DNA from: Azolla caroliniana
Taxonomy: Eukaryota; Polypodiophyta
Assembly: GCA_043228905.1 (NCBI GenBank)
Contig: JBHGNT010000034.1
Location: forward strand, 226,292-290,291
Direction: 5' to 3'
DNA length: 64,000 nucleotides
Below the pieces are notes generated by a model, which saw only the letters and a list, made by a program, of their open reading frames with translations, was not told the DNA's origin and made no database searches. The stretch's first letter is position 1. Each line of letters begins with the position of its first letter. This document shows, piece after piece, positions 22,748-31,406 of this stretch. The translations under genes were made by a program, and so were the position numbers.

Positions 22748-22751
22748 CAAC

Positions 22752-24472
22752 TGTGATATCGGATTTTTGTGTTCAAACAAGAGAATCGAAGCTAATGACA
22801 CACTCTATTATTTGCAATTAAAAAATAATGATTTTGAAACCCAAGTGGAGAGACATGAAGAAAAAAGCAAAGTTGAGGAGGGCGTAGACAAGAACGTTTG
22901 AGTAAATGAAAATGTTCATACCTGGCTCATGTTATATCGGATTTTTGTGTTCAAACATGCGAATCGAAGCTAGCAACACACTCTATAAAATGGAATATAA
23001 AAATAATGATTTTGAAACTCAGGTTGAGAGACAAGAAGAAAAAAGCAAAGTTAAGGAGTGCTTAGAGAAGAGCGTGTGAGTAAATGAAAATGTTCATACC
23101 TGGCTCGTGTGATATAGGACTTTTGTGTTCAAACATGTGAATCGAAGCTAATGACACACTCTATAATATGAAATTAAAAAATAATGATTTTGAAACCCAA
23201 GTCGAGAGACATGAAGAAAAAAACAAAGTTGAGGAGGGCGTAGACAAGAACGTTTGAGTAAATGAAAATGTTCATAATTTGCCCGTTGGTTATCGGGTTT
23301 TTGTTTTCAAACGTGCGAATCGAAGCTAATGACACACTCTATAATATAGAATTAAAAAATAATGATTTTAAACTCAGATCGAGAGACATGAACAGAAAAG
23401 CAAAGTTGAGGAGGTTGTAGACAAGAGCGTGTGAGCAAATGAAAATGTTCATAGCTGGCCTATGTGATATCCAATTTTTGTGTTCAAACAAGCGAATCGA
23501 AGCTAATGACACAATCTATTATGTGCAATTAAAAAATAATGATTTTGAAACCCAAGTCGAGAGACATGAAGAAAAAAGAAAAGTTGAGGAGGGCGTAGAC
23601 AAGAACGTTTGAGTAAATGAAAATGTTCATACCTGGCTCATGTCATATCGGATTTTTGTGTTCAAACATGCAAATCGAAGCTAACAACAGACTCTATAAT
23701 ATGGAATATAAAAATCATGATTTTGAAACTCAGGTTGAGAGACAAGAAGAAAAAAGCAAAGTTAAGGAGTGCTTAGAGAAGAGCGTGTGAGTAAATGAAA
23801 ATGTTCATACCTGGCTCGTGTGATATTGGATTTTTGTGTTCAAACCTGTGAATCGAAGCTAATGACACACTCTATAATATGGAATTAAAAAATAAAGATT
23901 TTGAAACCCAAGTCGAGAGGCATGAAGAAAAAAACAAAGTTGAGGAGGGTGTAGACGAGAACTCATACCTGGCTCGTGTGATATCGGATTTTTGTGTTCA
24001 AACATGCGAATCGAAGCTAATAACAAACTCTATCATATGGAATATAAAAATCATGATTTTGAAACTCAGGTTGAGAGAAATGAAGAAAAAAGCAAAGTTA
24101 AGGAGGGCGTAGAGAAGAGCGTGTGAGTAAATGAAAATGTTCATACCTGGTTCGTGTGATATCGGATTTTTGTGTTCAAACATGTGAATCGAAGCTAATG
24201 ACACACTCTATAATATGGAATAAAAAAAAAATGATTTTGAAACCCAAGTCGAGAGACATGAAGAAAAAAACAAAGTTGAGGAGGGCGTAGACAAGAACAT
24301 TTGAGTAAATGAAAATGTTCGTACCTGGCTCGTTTGATATCGGATTTTTGTGTTCAAACATGCAAATCGAAGCTAATAACACACTATATAATATGGAATA
24401 TAAAAATCATGATTTTGAGACTCAGGTTGAGAGAAATGAAGAAAAAAGCAAAGTTAAGATAGGGAAGAGCGT
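22752..24472 (+). repeat. 178-bp satellite array, left part 2 (about 10 monomers)
   Basis: It has the same monomer and orientation as 15957-18600. It begins inside a monomer at TGTGATATCGG against the PLE end and runs to the GCGT at 24469-24472 that is duplicated around the next LTR element. A small internal deletion is visible just before that boundary. Monomers near 24000 lack the GTTTGAGTAAATG segment. Confidence 0.93.
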
Positions 24473-25245
24473 TGTCGTGAAGAATTTCGGCTAGAGGCGA
24501 AAACCGGGAAACATTGGCTACATCGGCGGGGTGCAACGTGTGTACGCACCCATGTACATTTAGTGTGAATATCGAGGGCGCCTTTATGGCGCCGAAGAGT
24601 AGTCAAGTCGGGACAAACGATCCCATGTAAGTCGGGATTTGTCCCGCATTGTAATGCCTCCCTTTTCTTGTTCTATAAACGGAAGGGAACGCCCTTTGTA
24701 AAAGGGTTGCCCATTTTGCATTAGAGGGTATACCGTTAGGTTTAGAGTTAGCTTCTTCTTCTATTTCTCCTTCGTGTTCGCTTAGAGTTTGCTGCAGCTC
24801 ATCTCGTGTGCAAGATCCCGCTCGGCGCGACGAGCCCGAGAGCTCCCCGACGGCGGCTTGAGAACAGACGACTGTTGTAAGTTATCTTGGTCTGGCTCGA
24901 AGCCGGGAATGTATTCTTCATATATATACATACATATACGTTTACGTTTGTCTGTGTATATTCGCGTCGCTGTTGGCGTCGGGTGCTTACCCTCTCCTGC
25001 GTTTTCTGTACATAAGTTGCGAGTCGAGTTGAGCTGTGTGTACGAGTGTGTGGCTGTGTGTGTGTGCGGGTGTGTGTGTGCGTGAGTCGGTGTTAATCTC
25101 TCTGTCTCTCTCCCTTCGGTTGATTCCGGCGTGTTTCTGGGATGCCTCGGTAACGGTGAAGCACGACTTCCTACAGTCCATCACTCCCTAGTCCAAGACC
25201 CCCGTGGTCCCGCCTTTGTCCACGCACGCGCGTAACAACGTGACA
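24473..25245 (+). repeat. 5' LTR of the non-autonomous Ty3-type element
   Basis: 773 bp, TG...CA. It contains a TATA-like TTCTATAAACGG near 24672, a CT-rich leader and (GT)n runs near 25050-25085. The sequence right after it (25250 onward, TGGTGAACCCGACGTGAAC) is the candidate primer binding site, but I cannot assign the tRNA. Confidence 0.88.
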
Positions 25246-25282
25246 TCTTTGGTGAACCCGACGTGAACGGCGGCAAGGGAGG

Positions 25283-25939
25283 ATGGAGTCGGAAAATGAC
25301 GACCTTGTGGAGATGGTGGCCGAAGTGGTGTTGGAGTCGGCACGAGTGGTGATGAGGCGAGAAGCAGCGCAACAAGCGGTTGAGCGAGTGGCCGAAAGAG
25401 TCGGCCGTTTCAACGGGGACAAAGTCCCATCTTACTTGGAAGCCTACAACGCGGAAATGGAGGAGCGTGGCGTAGACGAGGCGTTGAGGCTGGAATTCTT
25501 CTGCCGGGTCGTAGCTGTCTGGATGCATGCGGAAGTAAAGGAGCTCCGTGAGGCTCATAGTTCGTGGGAGGCCTTCGAAGAGGCGCTCCTGAAGGCATAC
25601 GGAGGACGGCGGAAGAGCCGGGGACGACACGACTTCGACCAGTGGGTAGCATCGGCAAAGACCCACCGGGGTGCGAGGAAAGCGTTCCGGAAGTTCGAGC
25701 GACGACTTGCTCGGCTCCCAGAGTGGGAACAAGGTTTGGTGGGGGCGGACAAAGTCCTTTTGTTCGTCAGGTCGATCGACCGAGCGGAACGGGAAGCCAT
25801 CGGGATTGAGCTCGAAGACGATGATGGAGCGAATGGGCTTACGAAGGACTGGTCGAAGGTCGGAAGGGTATGCCAAAGGCTAGACAACGAGCGAGCCGAG
25901 AAGGCTAAGAGGAAGGTACGCGACGGCGTGCCACCATAG
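25283..25939 (+). CDS. Gag-like capsid ORF of the non-autonomous element
   Basis: 218 codons from ATG at 25283, 38 bp past the 5' LTR, to TAG at 25937-25939. Charged and helical throughout. The segment RVGRFNGDKVPSYLEAYNAE followed by LEFFCRVV and HSSWEAFEEALLKAY has the spacing of a retrotransposon Gag capsid domain (F-x-G-x-x-V-x-x-W/Y-L ... W-x-x-F-x-x-x-L-x-x-x-Y). It ends in a basic KAKRKVRDG stretch. The frame continues after the TAG with PPWEEAERQRESAR-like sequence, so the stop may truncate a longer Gag. No CCHC knuckle is seen. Expected role: particle assembly and RNA packaging. Confidence 0.7.
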   Translation: MESENDDLVEMVAEVVLESARVVMRREAAQQAVERVAERVGRFNGDKVPSYLEAYNAEMEERGVDEALRLEFFCRVVAVWMHAEVKELREAHSSWEAFEEALLKAYGGRRKSRGRHDFDQWVASAKTHRGARKAFRKFERRLARLPEWEQGLVGADKVLLFVRSIDRAEREAIGIELEDDDGANGLTKDWSKVGRVCQRLDNERAEKAKRKVRDGVPP

Positions 25940-26984
25940 TGGGAAGAGGCCGAACGGCAAAGAGAGTCAGCAAGGGTCGGCGTTGGGGCAGGATTGCGGA
26001 GGCGTACGCAGCGCTCAAAGCGATGCTCGAGGAAGAGGGAGGATCGAGGCCAGAAGCTGAGACCGAGGAGACGGACTTGCCCCACGCGACGGCGGGAGAT
26101 TGGTACGTCGGTACCACAGGAGAGGGTGTGGAACGAAACGCCCTCTCGACTTGCGAAAATAGAACGGCCAAGGACGAGGCCGAGATACCAATCGCGGAAC
26201 TGGAACGTTGGGACCAGCGGTTTCGGGCGTGTCAGCCCGAGATCCTGGTCATTGGAGAAGCAAGCCCAGACGGGGCTTGCGCGATCGGTAAGAAGACGAC
26301 CGCCGACCACGAAGAGTCGGTGGCTACAGACGAGGGTGCAAAACGGACGGGCGATTCTTTGTGTCTTCCCACACTTGCTCCCGAGACGATGGCAGTCGGG
26401 CCCGAGTGCCCACGTGAGTCCCAAGCGGAGGAAGGCGGCGGCGAAAGGCCAAGAATCACCGGCGAGACGATACGGGGAAGGAGCGGATGAAAGCCCACAG
26501 ACCTGATTCCGGAGAACTCGGCATTCGGGCCCGTATGCCCATGTAAGACCGAGGAGATGGATCGCGGTACCGAGGAGTCCTGGCACGATGCCAGCGAAGA
26601 CGGATGGGAAAGGGCCTGCGAGGAGGCCGAGGACGGACACGGCACGTGGGGATCGGCATTCCGATACGGGTGGAGCGTGATCCGGTCGTGGGCCGTTCGA
26701 TTGAGGCCGGACTCGGCATAAAGGTGCCGATATCGGAGGGGGTGCGGGACGAGCCGCCCTCTTTTACATGGGGAGAAAGACCGACCGGGCGAAGGTCGAG
26801 ATTACGGACGAGAACCGGGCGGAGCGGGCTCCCGGATAACCATTCCGGGAGGGAGGAAGAGAGCAGGCCTACGAAGAGGCCGAGGACACGGTACGTCGGT
26901 ACCACGGGAGAGGGTGCGGAGTAAAACGCCCTCTCGGCATGTGGAAAAGGACGACCCGAGACAGGGTCAAGAAGGCGATGGACG
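25940..26984 (+). other. Degenerate post-gag region
   Basis: Several overlapping open frames of 100-180 codons arise from high GC content, but none carries pol motifs. The sequence around 26360-26420 and 26500-26560 contains CCGAGACGATGGCAGTCGGG- and CCGGAGAACTCGGCATTCGG-type segments related to the 120-bp repeat downstream. Confidence 0.5.
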
Positions 26985-27344
26985 CCTACGGAGGATCCTT
27001 CACACCGGTTCTAGAGACTTCGGTAGTCGGCAACGCGGTCGACGTAAGACCAAGATACTGATGGTGGCGGCAAGGTGACGAAGGCAAGGGCTACGGAAGG
27101 GCAGTCTACGGAGGATCCTTCACACCGGTTCTAGAGACTTCGGCAGTCGGCAACGCGGTCGACGTAAGACCAAGATACTGACGGTGGCGGCAAGGTGACA
27201 AAGGCAAGGGCTACGGAAGGGTGGTCTACGGAGGATCCTTCACACCGGTTCTAGAGACTTCGGCAGTCGGCAACGCGGTCGACGTAAGACCAAGATACTG
27301 ACGGTGGCGGCGAGGTGACGAAGACAATGGGCGTAAGGAAGTCC
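26985..27344 (+). repeat. 120-bp tandem repeat, 3 near-identical units
   Basis: Units start at 26985, 27105 and 27225 (exactly 120 bp apart) with CTACGGAGGATCCTTCACAC, then GAGACTTCGG(T/C)AGTCGGCAA and GTCGACGTAAGACCAAGATA. A more diverged unit starts at about 27345, and weaker relatives occur near 27540, 27890 and 28125. They occupy the place of pol in this element. Confidence 0.9.
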
Positions 27345-28564
27345 GGTCCTACGGGATCCCCACACCGGTTCCCGAGACTCCGGCTGTGCTGCCATCGTGG
27401 CAACGTAAGACTGAGGGAGAAGGAAGGTGGCTGCGGGAAACGGAACCCGGCTACGCGAAAGACACGAGGAGAGTCCGAGAGGGACTCAAACAAAAGAAAC
27501 CCGAGTTTTGGCAAGCATGGAAACGGAGTCCGGTTCTATGGGACCCTCACACCGATCCGGAGACTCCGGCAGTTCGGCCAACGTGGCAACGTGAGACCGA
27601 GGGAGAAGGACGGTGGCGGCAGGGAATGGGACCCGACGACACGAGGTTCGGAAGGAGCCGGTAGGGGCAAACGTGGGGAGGTGTGTCAGGCCGGAAAGGC
27701 ACACCTAGAACAGAACAAGAGTCTCGCAAATGGCCATCGCGGGCCGGATCGAAGCGTGACTACGGGACGATGTTCGGTGCGGTGGGGCCGAACGAAGGAA
27801 GCGGAAGACGGCACAAGGGAGGTGCCGAGAACGAAGTGACAAGTGCCTAGAGGACTGCACAGGGTCGGAATCAGGGTGGCAAGAGAGGCCGGAGGAGGAT
27901 CCTCCACACTCGCTTCGTAGATCTCGGTAGCTCCGTTGAAGTAACGAAGACTGACACGGCAAGCCGGGGTGACAAGCTGGTGGGGGCGAGGGGACGACGG
28001 CAAGCGGAAGACTCAGGGCCTGTTGCAGCAGCACGAAGACGGGAAGGGCCAAGCGGGCTACTACGGGGTGTTCCTCGGATGCAGAGGACACCGGAGCAGC
28101 GATGCACGATCAGGCCGGAAAGGGATCCTCCAGACCGTTCCGGAGACCATGGCGGTTCGAGCCGACACGGCAATGTAAGACCATGGAGAAGGAAGGTGGC
28201 GGCGAGAGGGCGGTGGCCACGCGAAGCAACATGGGACGACAACCAGGACATCACGAAGGGTCAACGGAGGCCAAGCGGGCCACTACGGGCATGCCTCAAG
28301 CGGAGGACATCAGGCATACGGCGGGAAGCGGGGCGTTCATACGACCGAACAAGGGCCAATAGAAGAACGCGTACTACGGATATCGCGGCAGAGGACCCAT
28401 CGACGGGTCGAACGAGCCTACAGGAAGGCGAGCGCGATGGAAGACTCGAAGCCGACGGATCAAACCGGCAGCAAGCCGGGATGCGGATCACGGAAGACCG
28501 GTTTCTCACCGGCCGAAATCTCTCACCCTTCAACCGGACTTGGCACATACTGCTGGATGTGCAG

Positions 28565-28579
28565 TTAGGTGGGGGCGGA
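28565..28579 (+). other. Polypurine tract before the 3' LTR
   Basis: TTAGGTGGGGGCGGA lies directly before the TG of the 3' LTR at 28580. The same tract with the same LTR start is found on the minus strand at 48724-48738. Confidence 0.85.
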
Positions 28580-29358
28580 TGTCGTGAAGAATTTCGGCCA
28601 GAGGCGAAAACCAGGAAACATTGGCTACATCGGCGGGGTGCAGCGTGTGTACGCACCCATGTACATTTATTGTGAATATCGAGGGCGCCTTTATGGCGCC
28701 GAAGAGTAGTCAAGTCGGGACAGACGATCCCATGTAAGTCGGGATTTGTCCCGCATTGTAATGCCTCCCTTTTCTTGTTCTATAAAAGGAAGGGAACGCC
28801 CTTTGTAAAAGGGTTGCCCATTTTGCATTAGAGGGTATACCGTTAGGTTTAGAGTTAGCTTCTTCTTCTATTTCTCCTTCGTGTTCGCTTAGGGTTTGCT
28901 GCAACTCATCTCGTGTGCAAGACCCCGCTCGGCGCGACGAGCCCGAGAGCTCCCCGACGGCGGCTTGACAACAGACGACTGTTGTAAGTTATCTTGGTCT
29001 GGCTCGAAGCCGGGAATGTATTCTTCATATATATACATACATATACGTTTACGTTTGTCTGTGTATATTCGCATCGCTGTTGGCGTCGGGTGCTTACCCT
29101 CTCCTGCGTTTTCTGTACATAAGGCGCGAGTCGAGTTGAGCTGTGTGTACGAGTGTGTGGCTGTGTGTGTGTGCGGGTGTGTGTGTGTGCGTGAGTCGGT
29201 GTTAATCTCTCTCTCTCTCTCTCTCCCTTCGGTTGCTTCCGGCGAGTTTCTGGGATGCCTCGGTAACGGTGAAGCGCGACTTCCTACACTCCATCACTCC
29301 CTAGTCCAAGACCCCCGTGGTCCCGCCTTTCTCCACGCACGCGCGTAACAACGCGACA
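28580..29358 (+). repeat. 3' LTR of the non-autonomous Ty3-type element
   Basis: 779 bp, colinear with the 5' LTR. I count roughly 20 substitutions plus length changes in the (GT)n and (CT)n runs, so the insertion is older than the Tnt1-like copia copies and younger than the 36856-42034 element. Confidence 0.88.
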
Positions 29359-30556
29359 GCGTGTGAGTAAATGAAAATGTTCATACCTGATTCGTGTGAT
29401 ATCGGATTTTTGTGTTCCAACATGTGAATCGAAGCTAATGACACACTCTATAATATGGAATAGGAAAACTATGATTTTAAAACTCAGGTCGAGAGACAAG
29501 AAGAAAAAAGAAATGTTCAGGAGGTTGTAAACAAGAGCGTGTGAGTAAAGAAAAATGTTCATAATTTACCCGTGTGATATCGGATTTTTGTTTTCAAACA
29601 TGCGGATCGAAGCTAATAACACACTTTATAATATAGAATTAAAAAATAATGATTTTGAAACATAGGTAGAGAGACATGAACAGAAAAGCAAAGTTGAGGA
29701 GGTTGTAGACAAGAGCATGTGAGTAAATGAAAATGTTCATAGCTGGCTAGTGTGATATCGGATTTTTGTGTTTAAACAAGCAAATCAAAGCTAATGACAC
29801 AATCTATTATGTGCAATTAAAAAATAATGATTTTGAAACCCAAGTCGAGAGACATAAAGAAAAAAGCAAAGTTGAGGAGGTTGTAGATAAGAGCGTGTGA
29901 GTAAATGAAAATGTTCATAGCTGGCCTGTGAGATATCGGATTTTTTTGTTCAAACATGCGAATCGAAGCTAACAACACACTCTATAATATGGAATATAAA
30001 AATCATGATTTTGAAAGTCAAGTTTAGAGACAAGAAGAAAAAAGAAAAGTTAAGGAGTGCTTAGAGAAGAGCGTGTGAGTAAATGAAAATGTTCATACCT
30101 GGCTCGTGTGATATCGGATTTTTATGTTTAGACCTGTGAATCGAAGCTAATGACACACTCTATGATATGGAATTAAAAAATAATGATTTTGAAACCCAAG
30201 TCGAGAGACATGAAGAAGAAAACAAAGTTGAAGAGGGCGTAGACAAGAACGTTTGAGTAAATGAAAATGTTCATACCTGGCTCATGTGATATCGGATTTT
30301 TGTTTTCAATCATGAGAATCGAAGCTAACAACACACTCTATAATATGGAATATAAAAATCATGATTTTGGAACTCAGGTTGAGAGACAAGAAGAAAAAAG
30401 CAAAGTTAAGGAGGGCGTAGACAAGAACATTTGAGTAAATGAAAATGTTCATACCTGGCTTGTGTGATTTCGGATTTTTGTGTTCAAACATGTGAATCGA
30501 AGCTAACAACACACTCTATAATATGGAATATAAAAATCATAATTTTGGAACTCAGG
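29359..30556 (+). repeat. 178-bp satellite array, left part 3 (about 7 monomers)
   Basis: It has the same monomer and orientation as the earlier blocks. It begins with GCGTGTGAGTAAATG, continuing the monomer interrupted at 24472, and ends with TCAGG (30552-30556), the 5-bp target duplicated around the next copia element. Confidence 0.93.
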
Positions 30557-31390
30557 TGATGAGGAATGATCGTCTCTTCAATCTTCACCTCTCGGCCACA
30601 ACCAAGGAAACACACGAATCGTTGTTGCAGAAAATAGGAAATGCGAAAGATAGAGTGGACACACGATTTATCGTGGAAAACCCTATACGGGAAAAACCAC
30701 GGGAGTACAAGACTCCAAACCAATACTATGCACAGAGAAGTATACAATGGCGAGCTGCAAGGCGACGACCTTGAGCTCGCTGTCCTCGCCACAGGCGGCG
30801 GAAATACACAGAGGCGTCGACCTCTTCCTCACTCACGCTCTATCTCTCTCTCTCTCCGGCTGCTCTCTCTTCACTCCTCTTGAGTGGAAAAACAAGAAAA
30901 ATGATCAGCAACAACTGTTTGCCCTAAGTCATATTTATACACATATGACTTTCAGGCTATTTACAAATATAGCCTCAAGGGCCCTTGGCAAACATATTCA
31001 CAAATATGTCCCCGCATCCGGATCTCTCTCCGGGTACATTCGTCATCCGGCTCCGTAACCGGGGTCTTCATCATCCGGCTTCGTAGCCGGGGTCTTCGTC
31101 ATCCGGCTCCGTAGCCGGGGTCTTCGTCATCCGGCTCCGTAACCGGGGTCTTCATCATCCGGCTCCGTAGCCGGGGTCTTCATCATCCGGCTCCGTAGCC
31201 GGGGTCTTCATCATCCGGCTCCGTAGCCGGGGTCTTCATCATCCGGCTCCGTAACCGGGGTCTTCATCATCCGGCTCCGTAACCGGGGTCTTCATCATCC
31301 GGCTCCGTAGCCGGGGTCTTCATCATCCGGCTCCGTAGCCGGGGTCTTCATCATCCGGCCATCCCATCCGGAGGGACCGTAATCCCAACA
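30557..31390 (-). repeat. 3' LTR of copia copy 1, with 28-bp minisatellite
   Basis: TG...CA ends on both strands (sense start TGTTGGGATTACGG, sense end ATTCCTCATCA). From 31040 to 31358 it holds about 11 units of a 28-bp repeat (TTCATCATCCGGCTCCGTAG plus CCGGGGTC on the plus strand). The 5' LTR has about 6 units and the 3' LTR of copy 2 about 7. Short in-frame stretches inside the LTR are not genes. Confidence 0.93.
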
Positions 31391-31406
31391 AACTCCCCCT
31401 TCACTT
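31391..31406 (-). other. Polypurine tract of copia copy 1
   Basis: On the minus strand, AAGTGAAGGGGGAGTT immediately precedes the 3' LTR start TGTTGGG. Confidence 0.8.

Larger units (their letters stand above)
18601..22751 (-). mobile_element. Penelope-like retroelement (PLE), endonuclease not detected
   Basis: A 4.15-kb insert in the satellite encodes, on the minus strand, ORF1 (20642-22747) followed by a PLE-type reverse transcriptase (19103-20484). The satellite stops at 18600 in the GGAATTA part of the monomer and resumes at 22752 at TGTGATATCGG, so about 111 bp of monomer is missing and no target-site duplication is seen. No GIY-YIG endonuclease is recognisable on either side of the RT. 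Downstream of the RT is a GT/GGG-rich (plus strand) tail with a long (GA)n. The set fits the endonuclease-deficient PLE classes (Athena/Coprina-like), known as telomere-associated. This copy has one frameshift and one stop in the RT. Confidence 0.82.
24473..29358 (+). mobile_element. Non-autonomous Ty3-type LTR retrotransposon (gag only)
   Basis: Two LTRs (24473-25245 and 28580-29358, about 97% alike by eye) flank 3.3 kb. Both start TGTCGTGAAGAATTTCGGC and end in (G/C)GACA. The target duplication is GCGT (24469-24472 and 29359-29362; AGCGT if the terminal A is shared). A gag-like ORF follows the 5' LTR; no protease, RT, RNase H or integrase is seen. The place of pol is filled by diverged copies of a repeat of about 120 bp. 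A polypurine tract sits directly before the 3' LTR. The polypurine tract and LTR start match those of the Ty3 fragment at 48071-49709, which carries integrase, so that family is the likely source of enzymes. Confidence 0.88.

Noticed and set aside
22748-22801. Upstream 18-codon extension of PLE ORF1
   Set aside because: It is satellite sequence read in frame across the junction. The ATG at 22745-22747 is the first one inside the element.
25555-26645. Long minus-strand frames opposite gag in the gag-only element
   Set aside because: Shadow frames of GC-rich coding and repeat sequence on the other strand, with no domain or start context.
31040-31358. CRISPR-like array of 28-bp repeats
   Set aside because: Units are contiguous without spacers, lie inside an LTR, and the genome is eukaryotic.
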